Position numbers and translations under genes: made by a program. DNA of 64,000 nt from Eleusine coracana subsp. coracana (Eukaryota > Streptophyta > Magnoliopsida > Poales > Poaceae): NCBI GenBank assembly GCA_032690845.1, contig CM064434.1:4094108-4158107 (forward strand), read 5' to 3'. Of this stretch, positions 31,613 through 43,500 are shown in pieces. The notes beneath the pieces are model-generated. The model ran no database searches, was not told where the DNA came from, and worked only from the letters and a program-made list of their open reading frames with translations. Positions within the stretch are counted from its first letter, which is position 1. The number at the start of each line of letters is the position of its first letter.

Positions 31613-31619
31613 TATATAT
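31613..31619 (+). promoter_or_regulatory. TATA box of the split RING-H2 locus
   Basis: TATATAT lies about 100 bp upstream of the ATG at 31716. Confidence 0.45.
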
Positions 31620-31715
31620 GGCATCGGCTTGGCTCATTATATATCCTTCATTCCATCAAATCTCTCGCCGCCCCTTTTCTCTTCGGAGCTTCGACGAGAG
31701 GCACACGACACGCGC

Positions 31716-32406
31716 ATGGAACTCATGAGGAGCAGAGCTGCTGCTGGCGATGAACATGCTCGTATCCAGATTCAGGAGGGGAGGGTGATGGAGGCCACAA
31801 GACTACGAGAGTTGTGGCCGACATGCGACGACGGATTCTATAAAAAAAGCAGATTTTATAAAAAAATCATTTAATGAAACAGATTCTCAAACAGATTTTC
31901 TTATGTATATTCTATAAAAATAAATAGAGAAGCTATGTTTTTTGTACTTTTGAATTCTAATATAAATTTGAGAAGTGTTTCTAAAGAAGAAAAGCAGAAT
32001 CTATTTTTATTAAAACCCTTTGACTAGCTTTTTTATAAGAGGAGTCGAATCCAATCAAGAAGCTGTTTTAGAATCCCTCCTAAACCCTAAGCATGCGCGA
32101 GACACGCGCGCGCGAGAACAGATGTTTCCGCGGCGTGCCGGCGTCGAACAAGGCCATCCTGGCCTGCGTGAGCCCAACCTGACCGAGGCGGCTGCGGCGG
32201 GACAGAACTGCGCGGTGTGCCTCGAGGACTTGGAGGAAGGCAACACGCTCAGGGTGATGCCTTGCTCGCACTGCTTCCACACGCGTTGCATCTACAAGTG
32301 GCTTCGTGCGAGCTGCGTGTGTCCGTGCTGCCGCTTCAAGCTGCCCTCCGAGGAGGAACAACGCATCTTGGACGAGCGAGAAGCAGAAGCTGTAGTCCAG
32401 GGTTGA
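31716..32406 (+). pseudogene. RING-H2 gene split by a MITE
   Basis: The 5' half begins at ATG 31716 (MELMRSRAAAGDEHARIQIQ..., like the N termini of its neighbours) and runs to TCDDGF at about 31840, after which AT-rich MITE sequence interrupts it. The 3' half resumes near 32090 and carries a complete RING-H2 finger (CAVCLEDLEEGNTLRVMPC, SHCFHTRCIYKWL, VCPCC) and tail FKLPSEEEQRILDEREAEA, stopping at 32406. The two halves are in different frames. The second half alone could be translated from ATG 32122 as a 94-residue ring protein. Whether the MITE is spliced out is unknown. Confidence 0.7.
31833..32080. mobile_element. MITE inserted in a RING-H2 gene
   Basis: AT-rich sequence of about 245 bp with complementary ends GGATTCTATAAAA and ...TTTTAGAATCCC and AGAAGCTGTTTT-type subterminal words. 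The insertion interrupts an otherwise GC-rich coding region. No clean target duplication was found, so the borders are approximate. Confidence 0.55.
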
Positions 32407-32492
32407 AGATGGTAATTGACGGTTGACTGGTTTCACATGCGACGACTGTGAAACCATATATCGTTACAAGGAATATCTCATTCAATTATGTA

Positions 32493-32729
32493 CTCCCTCT
32501 ATCCTAAAATATAAGTATTTGTTGACTTTAAAAATTATATTTGATCTTTTGTCTTATTTAAACTTTTTTATTAAACAAATATTTATTTTGTTATAATGTA
32601 TTTTATTATTAGATACATTTCAAATATAATTTATTTATTTTTGTATTTGTCATAAGAAACTTGAATAAGATAAAGAGTCAAACATGTATTAAAAAGTCAA
32701 CAAATGCTTATATATTGGGATGGAGGTAG
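32493..32729. mobile_element. Stowaway-type MITE
   Basis: Flanked by TA (32491-32492 and 32730-32731). The termini CTCCCTCTATCCTAAAATATAAG and, from the right, CTACCTCCATCCCAATATATAAG are complementary, and the interior is mirror-like (TTTGTTGACTTT / AAAAGTCAACAAA). Confidence 0.8.
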
Positions 32730-32969
32730 TACACATATATGTTTATGAATCAATAAACCAGGATAAAGAAGATGCAGATTGTTCATTATGGCCTGAATAT
32801 TACCTTATAAGTAACCTCCCATATTAACTAGTCCACATGAATAGTAGCTTAAAGAAACTTGCATTGCAATTAGATGATTATTTATTTATACGTTTCTATT
32901 AAATGTCTTTAAATTAACCAGATAAAAGAAGAATGTTCTAAAGTAAAGGACATATGACATGATTATTCA

Positions 32970-35900
32970 TTTTTACCACAATTTTTTTCAGCTGAACCTC
33001 CCGAAGGCTAATGGTGATATAGCCCCAGATTTTTAAACTTTGCATTTTTTACAACAATTTTTTTCACATGAACCTCCCGTTAGCCATAACTTTCACCGAC
33101 ATCTATTTTGAGTGGATTAAACGCTTGAAAAAAGGAAAAAAAAGATCCAAAAAAGAAAGTGACCAAATTGCCCCTCCCTCTCAGTCTTCTCTATGTTCTC
33201 TTTCTCTCTCTCTCCCGTTCTCTCTAGAAAGCAGGTAGGCCGACCTAACCTTAGAGGTGAGCAGTGGCGGCGGCGGCTACAACGGCGGGCACGGGCGGAG
33301 GCGTGGGCGTAGGTGGGCAGCGGGCACAGGCATTGGTGAGCGGCGGATGCGGGTGGTGGCTTAGGCGTCGTGCGAGAGGCCGTGCCCAGGCTGGGGCGGA
33401 CGCAGGCGCAGGCACTGGCTCAGGCGTCGCGTGAGAGGGTGGGCGTCGGCAGCGTCGGGCGCGGGCGTTGGCTCAAGTACCAATTTTCTCTTCCTGTATT
33501 TTCTTCTCCTATGTTGCAAATGCACATTTGAATGGCAATTTTTCCTTGATTTAGTGAGAAAGAAGTTCATGGAGGGAGCAATAGATGCTTTGGATGCAGA
33601 GGTCCCAACAATTGCAGCTGAACCAAGGTATTCCATTAAGATTTGATTGATCTTATTTGGTTGAACTAGAAATGTTTGATTGATTCAGTTTAGAGCATGA
33701 AACCAGTGTAGGGTATAAGGTAATTTTGCTGATTATGCACATCGCATTGTAGGTTGAAACTTGTTGTTAGGGTTCGTTTGTATTGGAGCTTGCCAAATGG
33801 AGAACCAAAGAGATATTTGAAGGGTAGAACATTGTCAGAACAATTTGTTGACTGAACTATGAGTTAGTACAACTAGTTAATTTTGTGGCTATTAGTTCCT
33901 ACATGTGGGGTTCTAAACAGTATTTATCTTTGTGGAGTGATAATGCTTGTGCTAATCGTTGTGTTGAGATAAATTATGATGAACAGTTACGAGATTGGTC
34001 TCATCTGAACATAACGAGAGGGGTGGTGTATATCGATGTTCAAATCAATGATTTTGAAGGTCCATTACAATGTTCACCCACAAAACGTAGGTTACATCCT
34101 ACTATGAGGAATAGAGCAACAACAAATAAGAGAGACACATCCACAACAGCCACAATCCCAAATGAGAGACACACCTCCACAACGGCCCAGAAGAAGAGAG
34201 CCAAAAGGGTGATGATGATGATGAGCCTGTTGGAGTTGATGAGGAGGGCATCTACTCTGAAAGTAAAGTGTTAAGTAATAGTAGTTGGGACTCTGATTTG
34301 GCTGCTTCTTCACTAGAGTTTAATGATGATGATTATGATCCCGATGATATTGTCGATGATGGTGATGAGGATGATATTCCTGTCTTTTTATATGATGTAG
34401 GTAATCCATGCATTGACGTGGGAGCAATTTTTGCGGACACGAATGAGTGCCAATCTGCAGTTACTCAATGGTCTATCTTGTATGATCATGCATTTTAGAT
34501 GGTGAATAAGGATAGGTCAAGATTTACAACCAAGTGTAAGAGGTGGGATAAGGGATGCAAGTGTAAGTTTTATGTCTGTACTGGGAAGAGGTACATTGGA
34601 TGCAAGGTAACTTTAGTTATATTCAAGTAACATTTGTATTCTTTTATTGACTCAACAAGTAACATTCTATTCTGAATTTTTCTTGTAGGTTAAGACAAGT
34701 GGTTCTAAGCACACTTTTGGTTCTTTCAAAAAGTGTGGTGATACAATGGCTTCAAATAAATGGGTTGCTGATAGAGCAATAGACATGTTGTTGGACAAAC
34801 CATCACTAAAACCAAAGCAGATACAAGTTGAGCTTAAGAAGTTATATCAGGTGGATGTTCCATATTATAGTGTGGTCAGAGGTAGAGAAAAAGCACTTAG
34901 CGGGATACATGGTGCATGGGATGAGAGTTATGATTTGCTGCCTACATATCATGTTGAGCTTTTGAGGGCATTGCCTAGTAGTATTGTTGAATTAGACCAT
35001 GAATTTTGGAAGGGTGAGAAGTTCTTGAGAAGTTTCTTTGTTGCTCTCAAACCATGCATTGATGGTTTTGTAGAAGGGTGTAGGCCTTACATTGCCATGG
35101 ACACCACTCACTTGACAGGAAGGTCAAGAGGCCAGTTGGCATCTGTCATTGCAGTGGATGGTCAGAATTGGCTCTATCTGGTAGCATTTACTGTGATTGA
35201 GACAGAATCTAAGGAAAGTTGGACTTGGTTTATCTCAAACTTGAAGAAAGGAATTGGTACTCCTAGAGGTATGTGTATCATTCAGTTCCCTTTAACATGC
35301 ATGTCACATTTTGATATATGAACTACTAGTAACATATCATTTTCTTCTCCCTTCAGGTTTGGTCATAAGCATAGATACAGGAAAAAAGATTAGAAGTGGT
35401 TGTACATGTTGTGTACCCGGGAGTGAAACATAGAGAATGCATGAAGCATTATGGAAGAATATGAAGAAGACCTACATCGTGACTTATTTTGCTCAACATA
35501 TGTGGGCAACAACCAAGACCTACACAATTGAGAAGTACAACTACAACATTAGGAAGATAGAGGAAAAGAGTCTTGCTTCTATGGCATGGGTGGATGACAA
35601 TCATCCATATGTGTGGAGTAGGGGAAAATTCATTAGAGATTGCAAGGTAGATTACATCAACAATAACCTATTAGAGAGTTTTAATAGTTGGATTGCGAAG
35701 GAAAATGATCAACATATTGTGGACTTGTTTGATAAGATTGCTCATTTACTTGGGATTGATGGTTGAATGTGTGCTGATGCCATAGAACATGTAATGGCTC
35801 TATTGTGGGACATGTACTGCTTGTTTTGTTGGTCATGTATTGAATATTTTGTTGTGCATGTAATCTGAATTTTAAAGGACTTCCTTAGTTTCAAGATTAT

Positions 35901-36351
35901 GACTCTATTTTCCTTTGTTTGGTATAACTATTTTATATGATCGATGTGTCACTACAACTTCTGTCCAAATTCTGTACAAATGTTGTCCAAATGCTGCCCC
36001 AACTTTTGAAAATTTTAAATGAAAATCTGTTCAAAATTTGAAAATTCACCAAATTTTAAATTTATTTGTCAAATTTTATAAACTTTTTCTTATTGTTCCA
36101 TTTCATTCAATTCAAAATCTGTTATGATGATATATTTCCAATTTCGTAATTTCTAACATCAAAACTATGGTAAAATTGCAAAGGGCAAGTTGGTCTTTTT
36201 ACAACAAAGTTAACACAGTTATGGATAGTAACTAAACTTGTGGTAAGCTGCAGGTTCAGATTCAAAAAATTGTGGTAAAAATGCAAAGTTTAAAAATCTA
36301 TGTCTATATCGCAATTAGGGTACAAAACTATGTTTAAAACACAATTGGCCC
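32970..36351 (+). mobile_element. Decayed Mutator-like element (MULE)
   Basis: Long inverted terminal regions (about 32970-33110 and 36185-36351) share GATTTTTAAACTTTGCATTTTT, CCACAATTTTTT and CTGAACCT words in opposite orientation. The right end reads (complement) GGGCCAATTGTGTTTTAAAC. The left end is less complete and contains a partial duplication of the TIR. Between them lies a MuDR-type transposase gene on the plus strand. No 9-bp target duplication could be defined because the left border is uncertain. Confidence 0.75.
33885..35766 (+). pseudogene. MULE transposase (MuDR family), inactivated
   Basis: Plus-strand pieces in order: an N-terminal region with an acidic low-complexity stretch (FNDDDYDPDDIVDDGDEDD), the MuDR plug/DBD (FTTKCKRWDKGCKCKFYVC), and the core transposase (AMDTTHLTGRSRGQL, VIAVDGQNWLYLVAF, SWTWFISNL). 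A C-terminal part follows (MKKTYIVTYFAQHMWA, NNLLESFNSWI). Two introns with GT..AG borders are likely (about 34607-34689 and 35269-35357). A TAG at 34496-34498 interrupts the frame, and a shift occurs around 35430-35440 (YPGVKHRECM against MHEALWKNMKK). The element is non-autonomous now. Confidence 0.8.
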
Positions 36352-37714
36352 TAAATCTAAGCAGTTTTACACAATTGTACTTCAATATAAATACAACATT
36401 AGTAAAACTTGTGTAAACCCTAGAACATGAGTAAGTAACAAGTAGTAAAGAGAGCACATGAAGACACAAATTTGTTTTCGAAGTTCAAGCCCACAAAGGA
36501 CTCTACATCTCCGTTGAAAAGTTCATAAAGGACCGCATCTCTTTCAACCCTATTCTCACCCAAGCGACCACAAAGATTTGAGCTCGAATTTTCCACTAGC
36601 AAATACAAACTTTTCGTGACATCATCACACAATTTGGGAGCACCCGCTCATGCCTAACCATCTAGGAGCAAAGCTCTAAGAGTAACAAGTGCAAATCACA
36701 AGCTTGTCGAAGTTGAATGCTCAAAAGTGGAATGGATACTCTCAATCACTAGAAAATTTATTCTCACTCAAACCCTAGCTCAAGGATGAAGCTTGGAGTT
36801 GGAGAGGGAGAGTGAGGAGAGTGAAGCTCAAGTGTGTGTTCTATTTTTCGAAAATATGGAGAGTCAGGACAAAAGACAGAGTTGGAGCTTATATACAAAG
36901 GCTCCAAAAAGAGCCGCTACTGCCTCTAGATGCCCGACACCGGTAGTACTGATGGACAAATGAGCACTAGGAAAAGGCATTGTAGAGAGCTGTTGTGACT
37001 CCAATTGATACTGCTAGTATAAGCACAACAGAGGGCAAGGCAGTGCCTGGAAGTCCTCACCGGCTCTACTAATGTAGACATCGACATTGCCGATAAGACA
37101 CACAGAGCTAGAAAACATGGTCTTGGGAACAATGGAATCAAAACTGTTAATAAGGCAAGCACAGAGAGCCCGAGAGAAACTGGTCTCTTGAAGACATGAT
37201 CGGCATCGTCGATCAGCAGCAATATGAGGGCCTGAGAGAGGTGGCCTCAGAGAGAAGAGATCGACACTACCAATACATGCAATATAGAGGAACATAAGGA
37301 GGTCGAGCTCTGGAAGCTCTAGTCGGCACTGCCGACCGGGAAATCGACATGGTTGATACAGAGAAAACATAGAGCTCGACAACAAGGAATAATTTGGAGT
37401 TTTCAGCATTTAACTTTACCAAGACTTACAACATGTATCCCTCTTAATAGTACGACATTTTTACACTCAATATAAAAATTAAAACCTTGATGCTCTCCAA
37501 TCTTGAGTGCTTGTTTAACTTTTGACAAAACCAAATGACTATCTTCTTTTTCCTTTTTCTTTCAATGTATTTATTCATCATTTTTAGATAATCACCTATT
37601 ACATTCTTGTTCAAAACATTAGTCTAATTTTAAATATATTGATGCTAATCACACAAAACAAAATTAAGAGTCTAGATGCACTTTCAGAGATAATCCATTT
37701 TTAGAATAGATAAT
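36352..37714. other. Intergenic, repeat-like, unclassified
   Basis: Region 36420-37440 has the flavour of retroelement LTR or leader sequence (repeated ATCGACA.TGCCGA words about 37050-37370), but no paired LTR, PBS or TIR was found and no protein domain is visible. Confidence 0.35.
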
Positions 37715-38059
37715 GAGGAGTTTTACTGTCCAGTAGTTTGAGGGTAATTTCATAATTGCATTATTAATTAGTAAATTTATATTTATTTTCATGATAGAAT
37801 ATTAAGTCTATGAAATTATTAAAATGTTAGTTTATCTTAAAAAATATAAAACATTAATTATTAATTAAATTGTTAATGTAACTTTATTTATAACAATAAA
37901 AACTAATTACTATAAATTTATAACTTTTATTTTTTCTGATATTGCTTTCAAATTGAGAAACTACTGGCCAGTAGTTATGATTTTAGATTATGAAATTTAT
38001 ACCGTTAGATCAAACTGGCCAGTAGTTACTGGTCAGTATTTTGGACAATAAAAGTCCTC
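37715..38059. mobile_element. MITE, copy 2, with perfect 8-bp target duplication
   Basis: A 345-bp relative of 7129-7495. The ends GAGGAGTTTTACTGTCC and (complement of right) GAGGACTTTTATTGTCC form TIRs. TAGATAAT flanks both sides exactly (37707-37714 and 38060-38067). The 8-bp duplication points to the hAT superfamily. Confidence 0.85.
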
Positions 38060-38283
38060 TAGATAATATATTAAGCTTCCAGTTGCTATATCAAAGAGAT
38101 ACTTAGAGCTGTCACTTATTACAAACTCCCGCGTCATGAAACTTATTTTGACATGTATGATGTAGGTAGGTCCGGTCATATGGATGCGGGTTGCTACCAT
38201 GCATTTTGATGGGGCCACTCTGCGTCCGTTCTCCCTCCTGTTGAAAGACCAGTGATGCATTGCCACAGACAACTAGCTCCAGA

Positions 38284-38600
38284 GTGGCGCATGATCTCTG
38301 GATTAAAAAAGTGCCGAAGTACTTGTTGCTGCTAGTTGTCCTTGCAGGGGCTGTCACCTCCCAAGCCTCCATGAACCCACTTGGCGGCCTTTGCGATGAT
38401 GGCAGACAATACTTCTGCTTACATATTGGCTTCGGTCATCCGAGTTTCCGCGTACGTTGTTGTTCATGTGAATCTTGTCTTTGTTTCAATAGGTGTTGCA
38501 AAATGGCTCAAACGAGTTATGAATCAGATAGTGGAACGAGTGGCTTGGTGCGTTTCCATCGAAGATAGAAGATTACCATGTCGTTGCGCTGTTTCATAGG
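38284..38600 (+). pseudogene. Fragment resembling a PGG-domain membrane protein
   Basis: KYLLLLVVLAGAVTSQASMN followed by PLGGLCDDGRQ matches the PGG domain found after ankyrin repeats in plant membrane proteins (usual form VTYQAGLNPPGGFW.D). The next part, ILASVIRVSAYVVVHVNLVF, continues the family pattern but in another frame, so at least one shift has occurred. No ankyrin repeats are seen. It is a relic, and recognition is tentative. Confidence 0.45.
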
Positions 38601-38745
38601 TGTTGCAAAATAGGAGCAGGGCATGTCACTGATTTCACGATGGAAGTTCTCTTTGTCCATTTTTCTATCTTTTTTTTATTCCAAAATCTTAGTAAGCCTC
38701 CGAGAATCTAGATCATGGCCTGTTGAAATAAACTTGTGCCTATTA

Positions 38746-39859
38746 GAGCATCTCCAACAGTCTAGGTATAATACTAGCTAGATTTAGAGATTTAATCTCC
38801 TTTGTAAAAATAGAAAGCCTTCTAAATCTATGGGGTAAACCAACAGACTCTTTAAATATTGACTCTCTATTTTCAAAACCTCCTCCACGTTGGACCCATA
38901 ATCTTTTTCTCCCTCCCCCTGCCTAATGGTCACGCTGATTCGTGCAATCACTCGTCACTGTGAATGATGAAAAGAGTGGCGCGCAGTAGACGCCTGCCGG
39001 TCATACTGCTTTGTCGTGCTGCCTGATGTGTGATTATCAGTCCGAACAGCCTGTCTGCTGCATGACTGGACGCCGAGCTGCAAGGGTCTATCCGCTCGAG
39101 GGACAGAAGCGAGTAGCGAGACCAGAGCTGAAGCAAGACAATGTATGAGCATAGCAGAGCAGGTGCAAACAAACACAAAAGCTAGACGCACACATGTTCA
39201 CACACACGACAAAAGAACGGGGCGTAGAGAAGCTGGTTTGGGCTTTTGCATGGGCAACCCGCGTGGATGGGCATACGGCCGGCGGCGATGTTGCCGCACA
39301 TCCCGAGCATTCAAATTATGCCAAGACGGACGGACGGTCCTTCTCCAGCCATGATTTAACCTCAAGCATCGAGGCTGTGGAGGTGGAACTCGACGTGCTC
39401 GGTTCTAGTTTGGTCGCACGAGGATTACTGCTCTAACGCAGGTGATCATGTTCGCCCAGAACCCGCCGCGCTGCTCCTCTCTCCGACCGCACGGCGGCAA
39501 AGCAGTGCAGGAAACGGGCTCCGCCGTGCCCATGCCGCCTCGCTCGCGAAGACCCTGGCCCCCGCCACCAGACGACGCTCCAGCGACGACCTTGGCCTTG
39601 TCGGCCAGCATCATCCTGCGATCTCTGGTGAAGGCGATTTGGTGCGGGAACGAAATCGTGCGCGGGAAAAAGAGCGCCTGTGGGGGAGGAGGGCGATGGC
39701 GAGCCGCACACGCTCGGCAAAGATGAAGAGCGGGACTTCCGGGATACCGAGCCGAGAAAAATAGAGATGACAATAGCGACACTGTTGGATCACGATTTCT
39801 CCAATCCTTTTCTATATTTAACCAACAAGAAGAAAATACAAAGCCTGTTGGAGATGCTC
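38746..39859. mobile_element. TIR DNA element (GAGCATCTCCAACAG ends) with GC-rich cargo
   Basis: GAGCATCTCCAACAG at 38746-38760 has its exact complement at 39845-39859. The 1.1-kb interior switches from AT-rich ends to a GC-rich block (39220-39740) with frames open on both strands but no recognisable domain, as in Pack-type elements carrying host DNA. The target duplication is unclear. Confidence 0.6.
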
Positions 39860-40547
39860 CTCTGTTATTCCGTATACGCATGTAGTGTGTGCATGAGCCC
39901 GGGGACTGTCCGGGTCGTGCGCGTAGTGCCAACCGGCATGGCGACATGCTCGGCTGCACGTTGTCACGCTGTGGTCCGGTTCATGTGGATCATGGCGACA
40001 GTCTAGGGCGGCTTAACCGCCAAGTCTTCTTAGCCTTTTAGTTACTGCAATACACAACTAAATACGCTGCCCAGTTTTGCAGCATAAACTCTCTTGCGCA
40101 TTGTTCATTGCTTAAGCTGAGTCGTCTACGATCTCCCTGCGCTTTGCGTTGGAGTTCTTGCCGACATGGCCTTTCACCACCACTGCAGCAGTTTAATTTA
40201 TTGATTAGCATGTCTTCTTAGATGTCTCCATGTTATCCCTTCCGCACGTTCGATCTCTGCACTCCACACAACAATAGGCCAGTTCAATTATATACTATAA
40301 TCAACCAATCGAGTATTGTTTTCATTTCATACAAAGTATTGATCATGCCCTGCCACGAATGGGTTCGTGGGTGAGCAGTCAGGTATGATATTTTGTTCCT
40401 AAAGGCGCGATGATTGATTAGCAATTAGCATTATTTCTGGTCAGTGTCTGGCCGGTTATAATTAAGATCAGATCACATTGCATAAGAGAAATTGTGCTAG
40501 CCCCAAAATTAGAGCGCCCTTGGCGTTGCTACCTTCTATGCAAATAC
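39860..40547. other. Upstream region of the NLR locus before the Copia insertion
   Basis: No gene seen. If the NLR gene had a promoter before the Copia insertion at 40548, part of it should lie here, now 7.2 kb from the start codon. Confidence 0.35.
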
Positions 40548-43500
40548 TGTTGGAGATATGCCCAAGAGACAATACGGATTTGATCCGTATGTGAGGGTCA
40601 TACGGATATTGATCCGTGTGAGGAATTAGTCCACTAATGGGCCAACTAGTCGAGGCCCATTAGAAGGGTCTATTTAAGTGGAGGAGGGGCTTAAGGCGCA
40701 AGTGATTCCACCAGTCCTTAACCCTAGCCGTCGTGCTCCTCTTTCTCGCCCACAAAACCCTAACCGTGTTGCCGGTGCTAGCATGCCGCGCACGGTGCTC
40801 CAACCCCGTACGTGTGGATACCGCGAGGAGGCGCTGCTGCTGCTGCGGTGCCGACGGCTGGACTAGAAGGAGACGATTGACGTGATCGACTACTTCCTCT
40901 ACACCGACGCGTGACTACGTTGGATCGAGCTGCTCCAACATTCGCTTCCGCTCCGCCTGCGCGTCTAGTGGTAACGATCCATGATTCTCTCTTGCAAGGT
41001 TTCCTGGTTGAACGGTAGAAATTTTATATGCTATCGTAGCCTACCCGTTCCCCAACAGTGGTATCAGAGCCGAACTTGTGTAGTTTGTGATCTAGATCTT
41101 GTGCATATAGTCGATATGTTGATGTACTAGATGAGATCTATTACATATTTTGTGTTCGGATTGATTAGATCAATAATGATAGGGAGGTTCACAAGGTAAT
41201 GGGCGGATAGCAATACATGCATCATTGATTTATTTGTGTTCCTTCTTCGTGCGCGCGTGACTTGTCCCTACCGGCTGGAATCACCATCGGGACTAACTGC
41301 GTGCGTCAGTAGAGGAGCCAATAGTATCATAATCATGTACCGCAGTCTACTCATGAAAACCTAATGGAAAACTAAGCCATTGTGAATGACTCAAAATCGG
41401 GACCGCCGTACGGACACGCCTAGATTGTTACAACCCTTTTTGGCCACATGTTAGCATTCGCTTCTCGCCTAACTTGTTTTTGCAGAGAATGTTGTGAATG
41501 GTATGGCCCAAAAGATGCATGTGATGTATATATGTGATTTGCATGGCCTGCGTGCCATGATTAATTACACCTGGGTTGAGGCTGTCATATTATTGTATAA
41601 CGGCCTGCGTGTCGATCTATGATGCTTGATATTCTCATGTAATTTATTACTAGCTATTAGTTGTAGTAGCTAAGTGTTAGTTCATGGAGGCCTCAAGCAT
41701 GATGGTTGAAGGGACGGGAGACATGGCGATAACAATGGAGATGGAGATCACCAATTGAAAGGGGCCATACTATTTCACAGTCAATATGATTGCCTGTGAT
41801 GATGTTCCTATCTTCCTATTCTTTCATATGTTATTTATATTAGATATGATTAACATGCTAGAATAGGTTCCCTCAAGAAAAAATTAAATTATATGCCCTT
41901 CCAATAGTTGCACCTATTAAAATTATGATCGTTGTATGGTAGGTCTGCCAAAGTAGAGTACCTCAACTTTCTTAATTATTAGGATAAATATCGGACATTT
42001 ATATGCATAGTATTAGTTTAATTAACAAAGCTATCAAAACGGTTTTGGGTTTTGGGGCATGGTGTTGGCGCCGGGGCATGTGATGCCACCCAACAAACAA
42101 GAGTCACATAGGGATGTGATTAGGAAAGTGTTGCTTATCTATGTCACTAGATTTCTAGCGGTGATGCCAAAGCTCACTAGGATCTAAATTGAATATGGAT
42201 CTTGAACCACTATATGTCGTTTTAAGGGAAAACGATTCCAAGCATATAGTGGAATAATGAACTTTTGTTAAAATGTTTATAAGAGTTTTATATTTACATA
42301 GTGCTTATATTTGCATATTTTCTGTTGTAGATCATGGCACCAACCGCTAGTAACACTTTCAATTTGCGCTCAATTCTTGAAAAAGAAAAGCTTAGTGGAA
42401 CAAACTTTATTGATTGGTATCGCAACTTGAGAATTGTTCTCAAGCAAGAGAAAAAGGAATATGTTCTAGAGCTTCCCTATCCTGATGATCTGCCAGAAAA
42501 TGCTACTGCCACTCAGAAAAGGGAGTATGAGAAACATACCAATGATGCAGTTGATGTTAGCTGTCTCATGCTTGCCACTATGTCCTCTGAGCTCCAGAAG
42601 CAATATGAGAACGCGGATGCCCATAATATGATTGAGGGACTTCGTGGCATGTTTGAGAACCAAGCAAGGTCTGAGAGGTACAACATCTCAAAGTCCTTGT
42701 TTGCGTGCAGGCTAGCTGAAAACGGTTCTGTCAGTCCTCATGTGATCAAGATGATTGGTTACATTGAGAATCTGGAGAAACTTGGTGCTGCTCTACACCC
42801 TGATTTGGCCACAGATGTGATTCTCCAGTCGCTTCCTGCAAGCTATGAGCCTTTCATTTTGAACTTTCAAATGAATAGCTTAGAGAAGATATTGGCTGAG
42901 TTGCATGGGATGCTTAAGACAACTGAGGCAAGCATCAAAAAATCTGGTCCAAGTCAAGTTAACTTGGTTCAAAAGGATAGCAAGAAACGAAAGCGCAAGA
43001 CTAAGGCTAAGGCTACAGATCAGATCTCTAGCACTAAGCCTAAGCCTGCAGCAGCTCCTAAGCCTAAACCGGCGGGTAGTGATCCTTGTTTTCACTGCAA
43101 GAAACCCGGTCATTGGAAGAGGAATTGCAAGCTTTATCTGGAAGAGCTGAAGAAGAAGGGTGGAGACACTTCTAATTCAGGTATCAATGTTATTGAAATT
43201 AATAATGTTGCTACATGTCCTTATGATTCATGGGTATTTGATACCGGATCGATGATTCATACTTGCAAATCGTTGCAGGGGCTTAAAGAAGCAAGGAAAT
43301 GTGCAAAAGGCGAGGTGGATGCTCGCGTCGGCAATGGTGCAAAGGTTGCTGCGTTGGCCGTCGGAACTTATCCACTTTCATTACCATCAGGATTAGTTTT
43401 GGAGTTAAATAATTGTTATTATATTCCCGCCTTAGGAAAAAACATTATTTATTCAAAATGTTTGGAGGAAGATGATGGTTATGAGGTCATAATAAGGAAC

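Noticed and set aside
36420..37440. Possible LTR or CACTA element
   Set aside because: No paired terminal repeats, PBS, polypurine tract or coding domain could be found; left unclassified.
40678..40866. Small frame repeated at 47355-47543
   Set aside because: Both copies lie in the two LTRs of the same Copia element, so it is not a duplicated gene.
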